Shown: piece after piece, positions 1 to 7,054 of the stretch | How positions within the stretch are numbered: position 1 is the first letter of the stretch | How the letters are laid out: the number at the start of each line of letters is the position of its first letter | Assembly (NCBI GenBank): GCA_035543015.1 | Contig: DATKKG010000040.1 | Location: 1-64,000, forward strand | Reading direction: 5' to 3' | From: DATKKG01 sp035543015 | Lineage (GTDB): Archaea; Thermoproteota; Nitrososphaeria; Conexivisphaerales; DTJL01 | DNA length: 64,000 nt | The notes under the pieces: model-generated | Databases searched by the model: none | Told to the model about the DNA's origin: nothing | Seen by the model: the letters and a program-made list of their open reading frames with translations, nothing else | Made by a program: the position numbers and the translations under genes

Positions 1-30
1 CTGGCCCGATAGGACGGGTCTTCCCTCCCA

Positions 31-50
31 GGCGATAAGGTGAAATCGCC
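31..50 (+). other. Short perfect hairpin before the NifX-like gene
   Basis: The six bases at 31-36 (ggcgat) pair perfectly with 45-50 (atcgcc) around an 8-base loop. It lies about 33 nt before the TTG start at 83. It could be the end of an upstream transcript or a 5' structure of the NifX-like gene. No T-run follows it, so it is not a convincing terminator. The rest of 1-82 shows no gene. Confidence 0.25.
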
Positions 51-82
51 CCCTACGTGATGGTAAGTCCGGTGGTCGCAGC

Positions 83-451
83 TTGAAGGTGGCGGTGGCG
101 ACTGACGACGGGAGGTCCGTCAGCCAGGACCTCGCTTCGGCCAAGTTCTTCGTCATCAGGAGCGTCAGACCGCCGACCCCGCCGGGACGGGAGCTCCGGC
201 TCAAACCCAGGTGGGTGGAGTCCAGATGGAGCACCGAACCCGAAGGCGCGATTGGCCAGCTCGCCAGGGAGATCGTCTCCTCCACCGAGGACTGCCACCT
301 TGTGGTGGCGGGAGGAGCTGGAACTGAGCTTCATCAGGGCGTCGTTCGTGCCGGCAGAAGGGTTGTCCTGACTGACCTCGTATTCGTGTCGGATGTGTTC
401 TCATCTGTGACCAGGGGGACGCTGGATGATCATCCGGAGAGGCGTCGCTGA
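83..451 (+). CDS. NifX/NifB-C-terminal-like (dinitrogenase cofactor family) protein
   Basis: The 122-residue product resembles the small NifX/NafY/NifB C-terminal fold that binds iron-molybdenum cofactor or other anionic metal clusters. The opening MKVAVATDDGRSVSQ is the typical first strand and loop of that family, and VVAGGAGTELHQGV near residues 75-90 matches its second conserved glycine-rich segment. The usual HFGRA after the first loop reads DLASA here, so the cluster-binding His is missing. The TTG start gives the family's expected N-terminus. It is convergent with the PreA fusion (stop at 502). No nif genes are visible, so a role in nitrogen fixation is unlikely. A metal-cluster carrier or sensor role is inference from the family. 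Confidence 0.65.
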   Translation: MKVAVATDDGRSVSQDLASAKFFVIRSVRPPTPPGRELRLKPRWVESRWSTEPEGAIGQLAREIVSSTEDCHLVVAGGAGTELHQGVVRAGRRVVLTDLVFVSDVFSSVTRGTLDDHPERRR

Positions 452-501
452 AGGCCAGTAGCCCGGGCTGGGGCCGCAGAAGGGAAACGGGAGCCGGCGA
501 G

Positions 502-2592
502 CTACAGCAGTCCGCCGGCTTGGAGCAGAGCCCTTCTCGTAATCAGCTCGGCCGAGTCCCTGCGCTGCTTTGCCGTGCCTCTGGAGTCGCTGATGGGCTT
601 GATCTCTTCGACGGCGGCCCGCGCGGCCTCCTTGATGCCGCCCACGGTCAGCTTCTTGCCCAGGAGCGCGGCCTCGGCCTTCTTGGCCCTGACGGGCGTG
701 GGCGCAACAGATCCCAGCGCGATCCTGCAGAAGTCCACAACGCCGCCCCTCGTGCCTACAAACGCGGCGACGTTGACCTGGGCGATGTCGGTGTAGGTCC
801 TTCCGGCCTTGACGAAGGAGAAGCCGGTCCCTTCCGGCGGCAGGGGCACCTCGACCTCCGTAATGATCTCGCCCTGCTCCAGGCACGTCTTGCCGGGCCC
901 CAGGAAGAACGAAGCCAGAGGCACGCTCCTGGCCCCCCTTGGACCCACCAGCTTGGCCTTGGCGTCGAGGGCCAGCAGCACTGGCGCCGTGTCGGCGGCA
1001 GGCGAGGCGTTGCACAGGTTGCCTCCCAGAGTCGAAATACCCCTCAGCTCAGGCACGGACATCTTCATGGCTGTCTCGGGCAGCGCCGAGAGCTTCTCCC
1101 TCAGCAGCCTTGACTCGGCCAACTCCTTCATGGTCGTGGAAGAGCCGAGGAGCACCGCGTCTTCCTTGCTCCGTATGTAGGAGAGCCCCTTGACGTTCTT
1201 CAGGTCCACGACGTACGTGGGGGCGACCAGCCCCTGCTTCATCCTGAGCATCAGGTCCGTCCCTCCAGCCTTCAGCACGGCCCCGCCGCGCCTCAACGCG
1301 GCGATGGTCTCCTCCACCGTTTCGGGGTAGTAGTAGTTCGCCTTCGGATACACCGCCTTCACCGTCTGGTACCTCTCCCTGGCCTCCTTCTCTGGGAGCA
1401 TCTTGATGGCGCCGGTCGGGCACACACCCACGCAGAGGCCGCAGCCCTTGCAGTCGTCGGGGTCCGAGCGGGCCACCAGCTGCACGGGGTCGATCTTCAT
1501 CGCGCTCATGCCGACGACTGAACATGTAGTGACGCAGCGCGTGCAGGGGATGCACTCCGCGGGGTTAACCCAGGTCCTCATCCAGTCCTCGAAGGAGAGG
1601 TCGGAATGGGCGACGAGGTTCGGCAGAGCCCTGCCGATGACCTCGGTCACCGCCCCGTAGCCTCCCTCCATGAGGAACTGGCGGCTGCCGGTGCTGAGGT
1701 CGTCGACCAGCTCGTAGCCGTGCACCATGGCACCGGTGACCACCTGTATCGCCCTCGCGCCCAGGGACATGAACTCCATGGCGTCGCGCCAGCCTTCGAC
1801 TCCCCCGATGGCGAAGATGTCCGCCTTGGGGAAGGCCTTCGCGACTTCGGCGACTATCCTGAGCGTGTTCGGCTTCACCGCGGGGCCCGACATGCCTCCG
1901 AATGCTCCCTTGCCCAGGACGTTTGGCGCGGGCACCATGTTCTCGACGTCCACGGCGGACATCACGGGGCCGTGGGTGTTGGTGAGCGTGAGCGCGTCGG
2001 CGCCTCCCTCGAGGGCCGCCTTCGCGATCGGGACTATCGACGTGACGTTGGGGGTGAGCTTGACGACGACGGGCACTTTGGAGTACTTCTTGACGTGGCG
2101 GACGAGGGGCCCGACCAGGTCGGGGTGCTGGCCTATGGCTGCGCCCATGTCGTGCTCCGGGCTGCCATGGGGGCAGGACATGTTGAGCTCGACCATGTCC
2201 ACGCCGCTTTCCTGCGCGACCTGCAGGGGCTCTATCCAGCTGCTCGGGTCTCCGGTCCCCATCAGCGAAGAGATCAGCACGAAGTCGGACGGGGCTTCCG
2301 CCTTGATGCGCTTGTTCCACTTCGCCCACTGCTCCTTCGGGTAGGTGGTGATGAGCTCGATGTTCTGGACCGAAATGACGTCTTCGAGGAACTTCCTCGC
2401 ATACATGCGCGGGTCCGGGTCCCGGGTCTCCTTGATGGCTATGGTCTTGTGCACGGCGCCCGCCCAGCCCAGCTTGGCCGCGCGGATGATGTGTTCATCG
2501 TCCCAGGTTGGGGGTGCGCTGCCCAGGAGGAAGGGGTTCTTAAGCGGAACGCCGGCGACGGACGTCTTTAGCTCTTCGAACGGCTTTGCCAA
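502..2592 (-). CDS. PreA-like dihydropyrimidine dehydrogenase fused to two [4Fe-4S] motifs and a molybdenum-hydroxylase FAD domain
   Basis: This 696-residue protein joins three modules. Residues 1-340 are a dihydroorotate/dihydropyrimidine dehydrogenase-type FMN barrel with the NMSCPHG motif, whose Cys140 aligns with the catalytic Cys of dihydropyrimidine dehydrogenase. Residues 347-391 hold two four-cysteine clusters (C347, C350, C353, C357; C381, C384, C387, C391), as at the end of PreA. Residues 420-696 match the FAD-binding middle subunit of xanthine/CO dehydrogenases, with GGTDLM at 443 and STLGGNLCNASPAAD at 520-534. PreA normally pairs with the separate NADH-binding subunit PreT, and none is visible here. 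I infer that the FAD domain supplies or accepts electrons for the FMN site through the iron-sulfur clusters. The reading frame is unbroken, so this is a genuine fusion. It starts at TTG after an aggaacga stretch. The substrate is unknown. Confidence 0.85.
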   Translation of the reverse strand: MAKPFEELKTSVAGVPLKNPFLLGSAPPTWDDEHIIRAAKLGWAGAVHKTIAIKETRDPDPRMYARKFLEDVISVQNIELITTYPKEQWAKWNKRIKAEAPSDFVLISSLMGTGDPSSWIEPLQVAQESGVDMVELNMSCPHGSPEHDMGAAIGQHPDLVGPLVRHVKKYSKVPVVVKLTPNVTSIVPIAKAALEGGADALTLTNTHGPVMSAVDVENMVPAPNVLGKGAFGGMSGPAVKPNTLRIVAEVAKAFPKADIFAIGGVEGWRDAMEFMSLGARAIQVVTGAMVHGYELVDDLSTGSRQFLMEGGYGAVTEVIGRALPNLVAHSDLSFEDWMRTWVNPAECIPCTRCVTTCSVVGMSAMKIDPVQLVARSDPDDCKGCGLCVGVCPTGAIKMLPEKEARERYQTVKAVYPKANYYYPETVEETIAALRRGGAVLKAGGTDLMLRMKQGLVAPTYVVDLKNVKGLSYIRSKEDAVLLGSSTTMKELAESRLLREKLSALPETAMKMSVPELRGISTLGGNLCNASPAADTAPVLLALDAKAKLVGPRGARSVPLASFFLGPGKTCLEQGEIITEVEVPLPPEGTGFSFVKAGRTYTDIAQVNVAAFVGTRGGVVDFCRIALGSVAPTPVRAKKAEAALLGKKLTVGGIKEAARAAVEEIKPISDSRGTAKQRRDSAELITRRALLQAGGLL

Positions 2593-2694
2593 ATCGCTTC
2601 GTTCCTAATGAAGGCTCGGCGGTTATTTATCATTTCCCGACCTGGGCGAGCGCGCCCCTGCGACCCTCCCGTCAATCTTAAAGCGCTGGGGGTC

Positions 2695-3297
2695 ATGACG
2701 GAGCCCATGCCTAGGCCCGCTTCAGGAAGGACGCCGAGACTCACGACGGAGGAGCTGTCCGAGCGGACCTGGAGAGATTTCGAAGACCTCTTCGGAAGGA
2801 ACGGCGGAGTGTGGGGGGGCTGCTGGTGTACCTTCTACCAGGCGGCCAAGGGCTCCGCATGGTCCTCGGGGCCGTCGAACAGGGAGGCGCACAGGGAGAG
2901 GCTGCTGCAGGGGAGGGCGCATGGGGTGATCGTCAAGGACGGGGAGCTCCCCGTGGGATGGTGCCAGTTCGGAGCCAGGGAGGAGCTGCCTAGGATCGAC
3001 GGCAGGAAGGGGTATTCGGTCCCGCGGGACGAAAGGCTCTGGAGGGTGACGTGCTTCTTCGTGGACAGGGCCTACAGGAGGAGGGGGGTGGCCCGTGCCG
3101 CGCTCGAGGCGGCCCTCAAGTCCATGGAGGCCGCGAACGTGAGGCTGGTCGAGGCATACCCCACGGAGACCGGCAGGAAGACGTCGGCCACCCTGCTGTG
3201 GAGCGGCACCCCTGAGCTGTTCGCCGGCTTCGGGTTCAGGAAGGTCGCGAAGCTCGGGAAGAGCAGCTGGGTTATGCAGAAGCGCCTCGGGCCATGA
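2695..3297 (+). CDS. GNAT family N-acetyltransferase
   Basis: The 200-residue product has the GNAT core: a strand ending in WRVTCFFVDRAYRRRGVA (motif A, acetyl-CoA pyrophosphate loop, near residue 130), then a helix, and a C-terminal GFGFRKVAKLGKSSWVM strand. The N-terminal GGCWCTFY segment is common in a GNAT subgroup of uncharacterised proteins. I chose the ATG at 2695 rather than an in-frame start at 2608 because a cttaaag box at 2677-2683 lies just upstream and the 29 extra residues look unlike protein. It is divergent from the PreA fusion. The acceptor substrate cannot be told from sequence. Confidence 0.75.
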   Translation: MTEPMPRPASGRTPRLTTEELSERTWRDFEDLFGRNGGVWGGCWCTFYQAAKGSAWSSGPSNREAHRERLLQGRAHGVIVKDGELPVGWCQFGAREELPRIDGRKGYSVPRDERLWRVTCFFVDRAYRRRGVARAALEAALKSMEAANVRLVEAYPTETGRKTSATLLWSGTPELFAGFGFRKVAKLGKSSWVMQKRLGP

Positions 3298-3357
3298 AGG
3301 CCCCCTTCAGAACCGGCCCAGCAACGGTTAAAGGAACGGCGATGCGAGCGGGAAACG

Positions 3358-3540
3358 ATGACTTTCTCGAAGGCGACCAAGGACCCACGGGAGAGGAACC
3401 TGTCGCTCGCCATCGAGATGTCGTCTGTTGCCCTGACCATCTGCTGGGAGGCCGTGGTCCAGGAGAACCCCGGCCGGTCCCATGACGAGATGGTCGCGAT
3501 CTTCAGGAGGAGGCTCGGCAGCCGTGAAATGGCGGACTGA
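3358..3540 (+). CDS. Small protein paired with a nucleotidyltransferase (possible antitoxin-like partner)
   Basis: The 60-residue product is rich in charged residues and contains a helix-forming segment HDEMVAIFRRRLGSRE near its end. It stops 6 nt before the nucleotidyltransferase start, so the two are probably co-transcribed. The ATG follows a ttaaagg TATA-like box at about 3328. The arrangement of a short helical protein just ahead of a nucleotidyltransferase resembles type II or type VII toxin-antitoxin modules, but I do not recognise the family of the small protein, and the pairing is inference from position and size. Confidence 0.6.
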   Translation: MTFSKATKDPRERNLSLAIEMSSVALTICWEAVVQENPGRSHDEMVAIFRRRLGSREMAD

Positions 3541-3546
3541 GGCTGA

Positions 3547-4098
3547 ATGGTGAAGTTCGACTCCTTCGTCAGGCGGGTGATAAGGGAACTGAACAGGGCG
3601 GGGATAGAGTACGCCCTGACCGGGGCCCTGGCGGTGAGCTACTACGGCAGGCCCAGGACCACGTCCGACGTCGACGTCATAGTGAAGACGACCCCTGAAG
3701 GCTTCGCCAGGGTCTCAGGCGTCCTGCGGAGGGCGAAGCTAAGGGTGAAGGAGGGGGACCTCGAGAAGGCCTGGGAGTCGAAGTACAGGATCGCCTCCTT
3801 CGAAGACCCGGAGGGCCTGCGTCTCGACGTGATGATGACCGCCGACCCGATTCCCAGGAGGCCGGTGAAGGTCCTCGGGGAGGAGGCTTACCTCCAGGAC
3901 CCGACTTGGCTCCTCCTCTCCAAGCTAAGACTCATGAAGGTGACCTTGGACGGTGACAGGAGGTCCCTCGACAGGCAGGACATACTTTCGGTGCTCAGGA
4001 ACGCCGAGGTGGACCTTCAGACGCTGCGCGAAGAGTCTAGGAAGCAGCTGACCTTCGACGTGCTGGAGGACCTCCTGACGGACGCCGAGTCGCCGTAG
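3547..4098 (+). CDS. Nucleotidyltransferase-fold protein (AbiEii/DUF6036-like)
   Basis: The 183-residue protein has the signature of small nucleotidyltransferases that are often annotated as AbiEii- or MNT-like toxins: GIEYALTGALAVSYYGRPRTTSDVDVIV at about residues 19-46, with the GG/GA..SD.D motif whose two aspartates bind metal. A third aspartate is in LRLDVMM near residue 97. The C-terminal part carries DDR/DRQDILSVL, typical of these proteins. Such enzymes transfer nucleotides to protein or tRNA targets. With the small gene just before it, it may be a toxin-antitoxin module. The actual target is unknown. Confidence 0.75.
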   Translation: MVKFDSFVRRVIRELNRAGIEYALTGALAVSYYGRPRTTSDVDVIVKTTPEGFARVSGVLRRAKLRVKEGDLEKAWESKYRIASFEDPEGLRLDVMMTADPIPRRPVKVLGEEAYLQDPTWLLLSKLRLMKVTLDGDRRSLDRQDILSVLRNAEVDLQTLREESRKQLTFDVLEDLLTDAESP

Positions 4099-4117
4099 GC
4101 CCCCATCGGCTGCTAGG

Positions 4118-4124
4118 CTTAAAC
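4118..4124 (+). promoter_or_regulatory. TATA-like box of the aldehyde dehydrogenase gene
   Basis: The cttaaac box ends 20 nt before the ATG at 4145. This spacing, repeated before many genes in the window, fits an archaeal promoter giving a leaderless or near-leaderless transcript. Confidence 0.55.
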
Positions 4125-4144
4125 GGTGGCTCATTCTATGTCTC

Positions 4145-5539
4145 ATGGCTATGAGCCTAGGCGAAGAGTTCTGGACGATTGACCCGGCGACGGGGACCAA
4201 GCTGGCCTCATACACGATGACCGAGACGCACGCCTGCCTGAGGCTCGCGGAGGAGGCCGACGCGGCGTTCGCGTCGTGGAGGACGACCCCAGTCTCGGAC
4301 AGGGCCGAGCTGGTCAGGTCCCTGGCGGGAGTCCTGCGCAAGGACAGGGAGCGGCTGGCGAGGACAATGTCCCATGAAATGGGGAAACCCATCAAGCAGT
4401 CGGAGGCCGAGGTCGACAAATGCGCGTGGATGGCCGAGGTGATGGCAAAGGAGGGGCCCGGCTGGCTGGCCGACGAGGAGGTCGCGACCGACGCCGAGTC
4501 CAGCCTGGTCAGGTTCGACCCTCTGGGCGTCATCTTCGGAGTCGAGCCATGGAACTTCCCGGCGTGGCAGGCCCTCAGGTTCGCCGTGCCCACGGTCATG
4601 GCGGGCAACTCCGTGCTTGTGAGGCCTTCCAACGTGGTTCCGGCGTCGTCGCTGATCCTCGACGAGGACTTCAGGGAGGCCGGCTTTCCTGCGGGGGTCT
4701 TCAGGGTCGCGATCACGGCCCACGCGACGGTGAGGGACGTCATCCTGTCCCCCTATGTCAAGGGCGTCTCCTTCACCGGGAGCAACGGCGCGGGCTCCAG
4801 AGTGGCCGAGGCGGCCGGGAGCCGTTTCAAGAAGTGCGTCCTCGAGTTGGGTGGAAGCGACCCCTTCATAGTCCTCGACGACGCCGACGTCCCAGCGGCC
4901 GCCGCGGCGGGCGCCGAGTCGAGGCTCATCAACTCAGGGCAGAGCTGCATCAACGCAAAGAGGTTCGTCGTCATCGAGTCGGTCTACGAGCAGTTCAGGG
5001 ACCTCTTCGTGAAGGAGATGCAGTCGTACATCGTTGGCGATCCGCTGGACCCCATGACGGACGTCGGGCCGCTCGCTAGGGAGTCGCAGCTTAGGCAGCT
5101 CGAATCGCAGGTCAGGGACGCTGTCAGGAAGGGAGTGAAGGTCACCTGCGGCGGGAAGAGGATGGGTGGAAGCGGATACTTCTTCGAGCCCACGGTGCTG
5201 GAGAACTTCAGCATCAAGATGAAGGTCCTCCATGAAGAGGTGTTCGGGCCCGTCGCCCCGCTGATCAGGGTCAAGGACGACGCGGAGGCCGCGGAGTGGG
5301 CCAACGCGACCAGGTACGGCCTGGGGGCCTCCATCTGGAGCCGCGATGCCGATAGGGCGGCGAGCCTGGCCGGAAAGGTGGCGGCAGGCGTCGTCTTCGT
5401 CAACGGCCTGGTGAAGTCGGACCCGAGGATGCCCTTCGGAGGGGTGAAGGACTCGGGCTACGGACGAGAGATGTCAAGGTTCGGCATCCGGGAGTTCACG
5501 AACGTCAAGGGGCTCAACTTATGCACGGGCACGGCTTGA
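4145..5539 (+). CDS. NAD(P)-dependent aldehyde dehydrogenase, succinate-semialdehyde type
   Basis: The 464-residue protein is a full-length ALDH superfamily member that would oxidise an aldehyde to its acid. Visible are EPWNFP (134-139) in the cofactor pocket, the FTGS loop near 210, the general base in LELGGSDP (Glu234) and the nucleophile in NSGQSCIN (Cys268). EEVFGP and PFGGVKDSGYGRE near the C-terminus are standard. The overall pattern is that of GabD/Sad enzymes (succinate semialdehyde). The residue before PSN in the cofactor site is Arg160 where Lys is usual, which may affect the choice of NAD or NADP. It stands alone after a promoter at 4118, so its pathway is not shown by neighbours. 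Confidence 0.88.
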   Translation: MAMSLGEEFWTIDPATGTKLASYTMTETHACLRLAEEADAAFASWRTTPVSDRAELVRSLAGVLRKDRERLARTMSHEMGKPIKQSEAEVDKCAWMAEVMAKEGPGWLADEEVATDAESSLVRFDPLGVIFGVEPWNFPAWQALRFAVPTVMAGNSVLVRPSNVVPASSLILDEDFREAGFPAGVFRVAITAHATVRDVILSPYVKGVSFTGSNGAGSRVAEAAGSRFKKCVLELGGSDPFIVLDDADVPAAAAAGAESRLINSGQSCINAKRFVVIESVYEQFRDLFVKEMQSYIVGDPLDPMTDVGPLARESQLRQLESQVRDAVRKGVKVTCGGKRMGGSGYFFEPTVLENFSIKMKVLHEEVFGPVAPLIRVKDDAEAAEWANATRYGLGASIWSRDADRAASLAGKVAAGVVFVNGLVKSDPRMPFGGVKDSGYGREMSRFGIREFTNVKGLNLCTGTA

Positions 5540-5630
5540 GCCGAAATCAGTATCCTACCCCCATGTGTTCCTTTGATATGCCAATAGTATTGACAAAGAG
5601 CAGGATAAGAATAGAGTACGATGATTATGG

Positions 5631-5654
5631 AGTAGGAATTCTTAAAAGTAGGAA
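5631..5654 (+). promoter_or_regulatory. Direct repeats around the VapBC TATA box (putative operator)
   Basis: AGTAGGAA occurs at 5631-5638 and again at 5647-5654, with the TATA-like cttaaaa between them at 5641-5647. Identical half-sites flanking the TATA box, one and a half helix turns apart, would let an AbrB-type antitoxin block transcription of its own operon. The 100 bp before the start are AT-rich compared with the surroundings. Confidence 0.45.
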
Positions 5655-5671
5655 CTGTAGAGGATACTACC

Positions 5672-5890
5672 ATGACAGAAGTGGTGGTAACCCGGCGGGG
5701 GCAGACGACCATCCCTAAGGACCTGAGAGCGCAGTTCAAGATAGAGGAAGGGACGAAGCTGGAAGCGCTCGCCATGGCGGACGGCATACTGCTGAAGAAG
5801 AAGACGTCCACCCTCGACCTGGCGGGGACAGGGCGCGCTTCTCTGGAAGATGCGCTCAAGATCCTCTACAGGATCAGAGACGAGGATTGA
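5672..5890 (+). CDS. vapB: AbrB/SpoVT-type antitoxin (VapB)
   Basis: The 72-residue product begins with a swapped-hairpin AbrB domain: TEVVVTRRGQTTIPKDLRAQF followed by IEEGTKLEAL. This DNA-binding fold is the usual N-terminus of VapB antitoxins. The C-terminal tail (about residues 40-72) is charged and would wrap around the toxin. Its stop codon overlaps the TTG start of the PIN toxin by 4 nt, which is classic for VapBC. It is likely autoregulated through the repeats at 5631-5654. The ATG lies about 25 nt after the TATA box. Confidence 0.85.
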   Translation: MTEVVVTRRGQTTIPKDLRAQFKIEEGTKLEALAMADGILLKKKTSTLDLAGTGRASLEDALKILYRIRDED

Positions 5891-6279
5891 CCGGGCGGGC
5901 ACTGGTATTCGACACCTCCTATTTCGTCCAGCTCTTCTACTCGAAGGATGCCCCCAGGTTAAGGCTCCTCAAACGGCTGGCCCAGAGCTCGGCGCCGAAG
6001 TGGGTGTCCGCGATAACCCTCATCGAGGTGTACAAGATCTCGACGGAGATCGACGGGAAGGAAGCGGCGGACAGCAGGAGCTCCCTTATCCAGCAGGACT
6101 TCAAGGTGCGCTCGGTGGACGCGGACGTGGCCACGGTGGCTTCGGGTCTTCAGGCGGGCAAGGGTCTGTCCGGACCCGAGGCAATCATCGCGGCGACTGC
6201 CATAGTCTTGGAGGCGACCTGCGTCACCGACGATGAATCCATAAAGAGGCTCGGGAATCCCCCCACTCAGTGGATATGA
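5887..6279 (+). CDS. vapC: PIN-domain ribonuclease toxin (VapC)
   Basis: The 130-residue protein is a PIN-domain RNase, the toxin of a type II system. The acidic metal-binding residues are in place: Asp9 (LVFDTSYF), Glu47 (ITLIEVYK), Glu98 (SGPEAIIAATA, where Asp is more common) and Asp115/Asp116 (VTDDESIK). VapC toxins cleave tRNA or rRNA. The TTG start overlaps the antitoxin stop, so translation is probably coupled. The length is normal and all catalytic positions are kept, so it should be active. Confidence 0.87.
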   Translation: MTGRALVFDTSYFVQLFYSKDAPRLRLLKRLAQSSAPKWVSAITLIEVYKISTEIDGKEAADSRSSLIQQDFKVRSVDADVATVASGLQAGKGLSGPEAIIAATAIVLEATCVTDDESIKRLGNPPTQWI

Positions 6280-6374
6280 CGCCGAAATCCGTCAGCCTGA
6301 ATTGTGTAGACAAGAACGTCATCCGATTTTTCGCTTAAGTGTCTTTAGCGCGCTGGGGCATCAGATGTTCGCCC

Positions 6375-6827
6375 ATGAAGAGATCCCCATCGATGGAACT
6401 GCTTCACCCCAAGGTCAAGCTGATGTATTTCCTCTGGAAGAAGTCGGGCTTCAGCGGCAGCATATCTGAGCTGGCGAGGCAGCTGGGATACAGGGACGCC
6501 AGCCCGGTGAACAGAATGCTTCACGAGCTCATGGACGACGGCTACGTGTTCGAGCAGGCGAAGTCCGAGAAGGCCGTCTTCAGGCTGACGAAAAAGGGGC
6601 AGAGCAGCATCTCGCTCCTTGTGTTCAAGGACTTCTCGCTGCTTTTCCTCATCGTGTTCGGCGTGGCGGTTATCTATTCGGGGTTCACCGAGCTCCTGTT
6701 CAGCGTCCACGTGCCGGCTGCGGACCTCGTCATCATGGGCACGGTCTCCATCCTCTTCGTGATACTGATCCGGCAGCAGATCGCAAAGCAGGAGAGCCAG
6801 CTCTGGGGCGGCGAGCTGGAGGGCTGA
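6375..6827 (+). CDS. Membrane-anchored winged-helix protein
   Basis: The 150-residue product has an N-terminal winged-helix domain (about residues 1-80): SGSISELARQLGYRDASPVNRMLHELMDDGYVF looks like a MarR/PadR-style recognition helix region and wing. Two membrane segments follow (about 83-108 and 115-135). A DNA-binding domain tied to the membrane suggests a regulator that senses the envelope. It precedes a small membrane protein and an ABC exporter on the same strand, so it may control them. ATG 6375 is preferred over the in-frame GTG at 6339, which overlaps the cttaag TATA-like box. Confidence 0.7.
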   Translation: MKRSPSMELLHPKVKLMYFLWKKSGFSGSISELARQLGYRDASPVNRMLHELMDDGYVFEQAKSEKAVFRLTKKGQSSISLLVFKDFSLLFLIVFGVAVIYSGFTELLFSVHVPAADLVIMGTVSILFVILIRQQIAKQESQLWGGELEG

Positions 6828-6835
6828 CGTAAACC

Positions 6836-7000
6836 TTGGAGATCCCAAGGCCGGTATGGCTGTGGATCATCGCCTTGGTGCTGATAATGATCCATGAGAC
6901 GGACCCCTCCCTTCCCCTGGCGATCTCGTTCCTGGGCTTCTTCCTGGCGGTGGCTGGCATCGTCTGGGCGCTCTGGGAAGAGGACAAGGCCACGGCATAG
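6836..7000 (+). CDS. Small two-helix membrane protein
   Basis: Translation from TTG 6836 gives 54 residues: a short EIPRPVW start, a hydrophobic stretch (WLWIIALVLIMI), a HETDPS turn, a second hydrophobic stretch (LAISFLGFFLAVAGIVWAL) and a charged EEDKA tail. It begins 9 nt after the winged-helix gene and precedes the ABC exporter. I do not recognise a family. Position suggests an accessory membrane subunit or a partner of the anchored regulator. Codon use is like the neighbours (GC-rich third positions). Confidence 0.5.
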   Translation: MEIPRPVWLWIIALVLIMIHETDPSLPLAISFLGFFLAVAGIVWALWEEDKATA

Positions 7001-7017
7001 TGGCAAGGGCCGCCAAC

Positions 7018-7025
7018 GTTTATAG
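7018..7025 (+). promoter_or_regulatory. TATA-like box of the first ABC exporter
   Basis: The gtttatag box lies about 30 nt before the ATG at 7055, the spacing seen throughout the window. Confidence 0.5.
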
Positions 7026-7054
7026 CCGAACCAGGAAAGCCACAGGCTGAAGCC

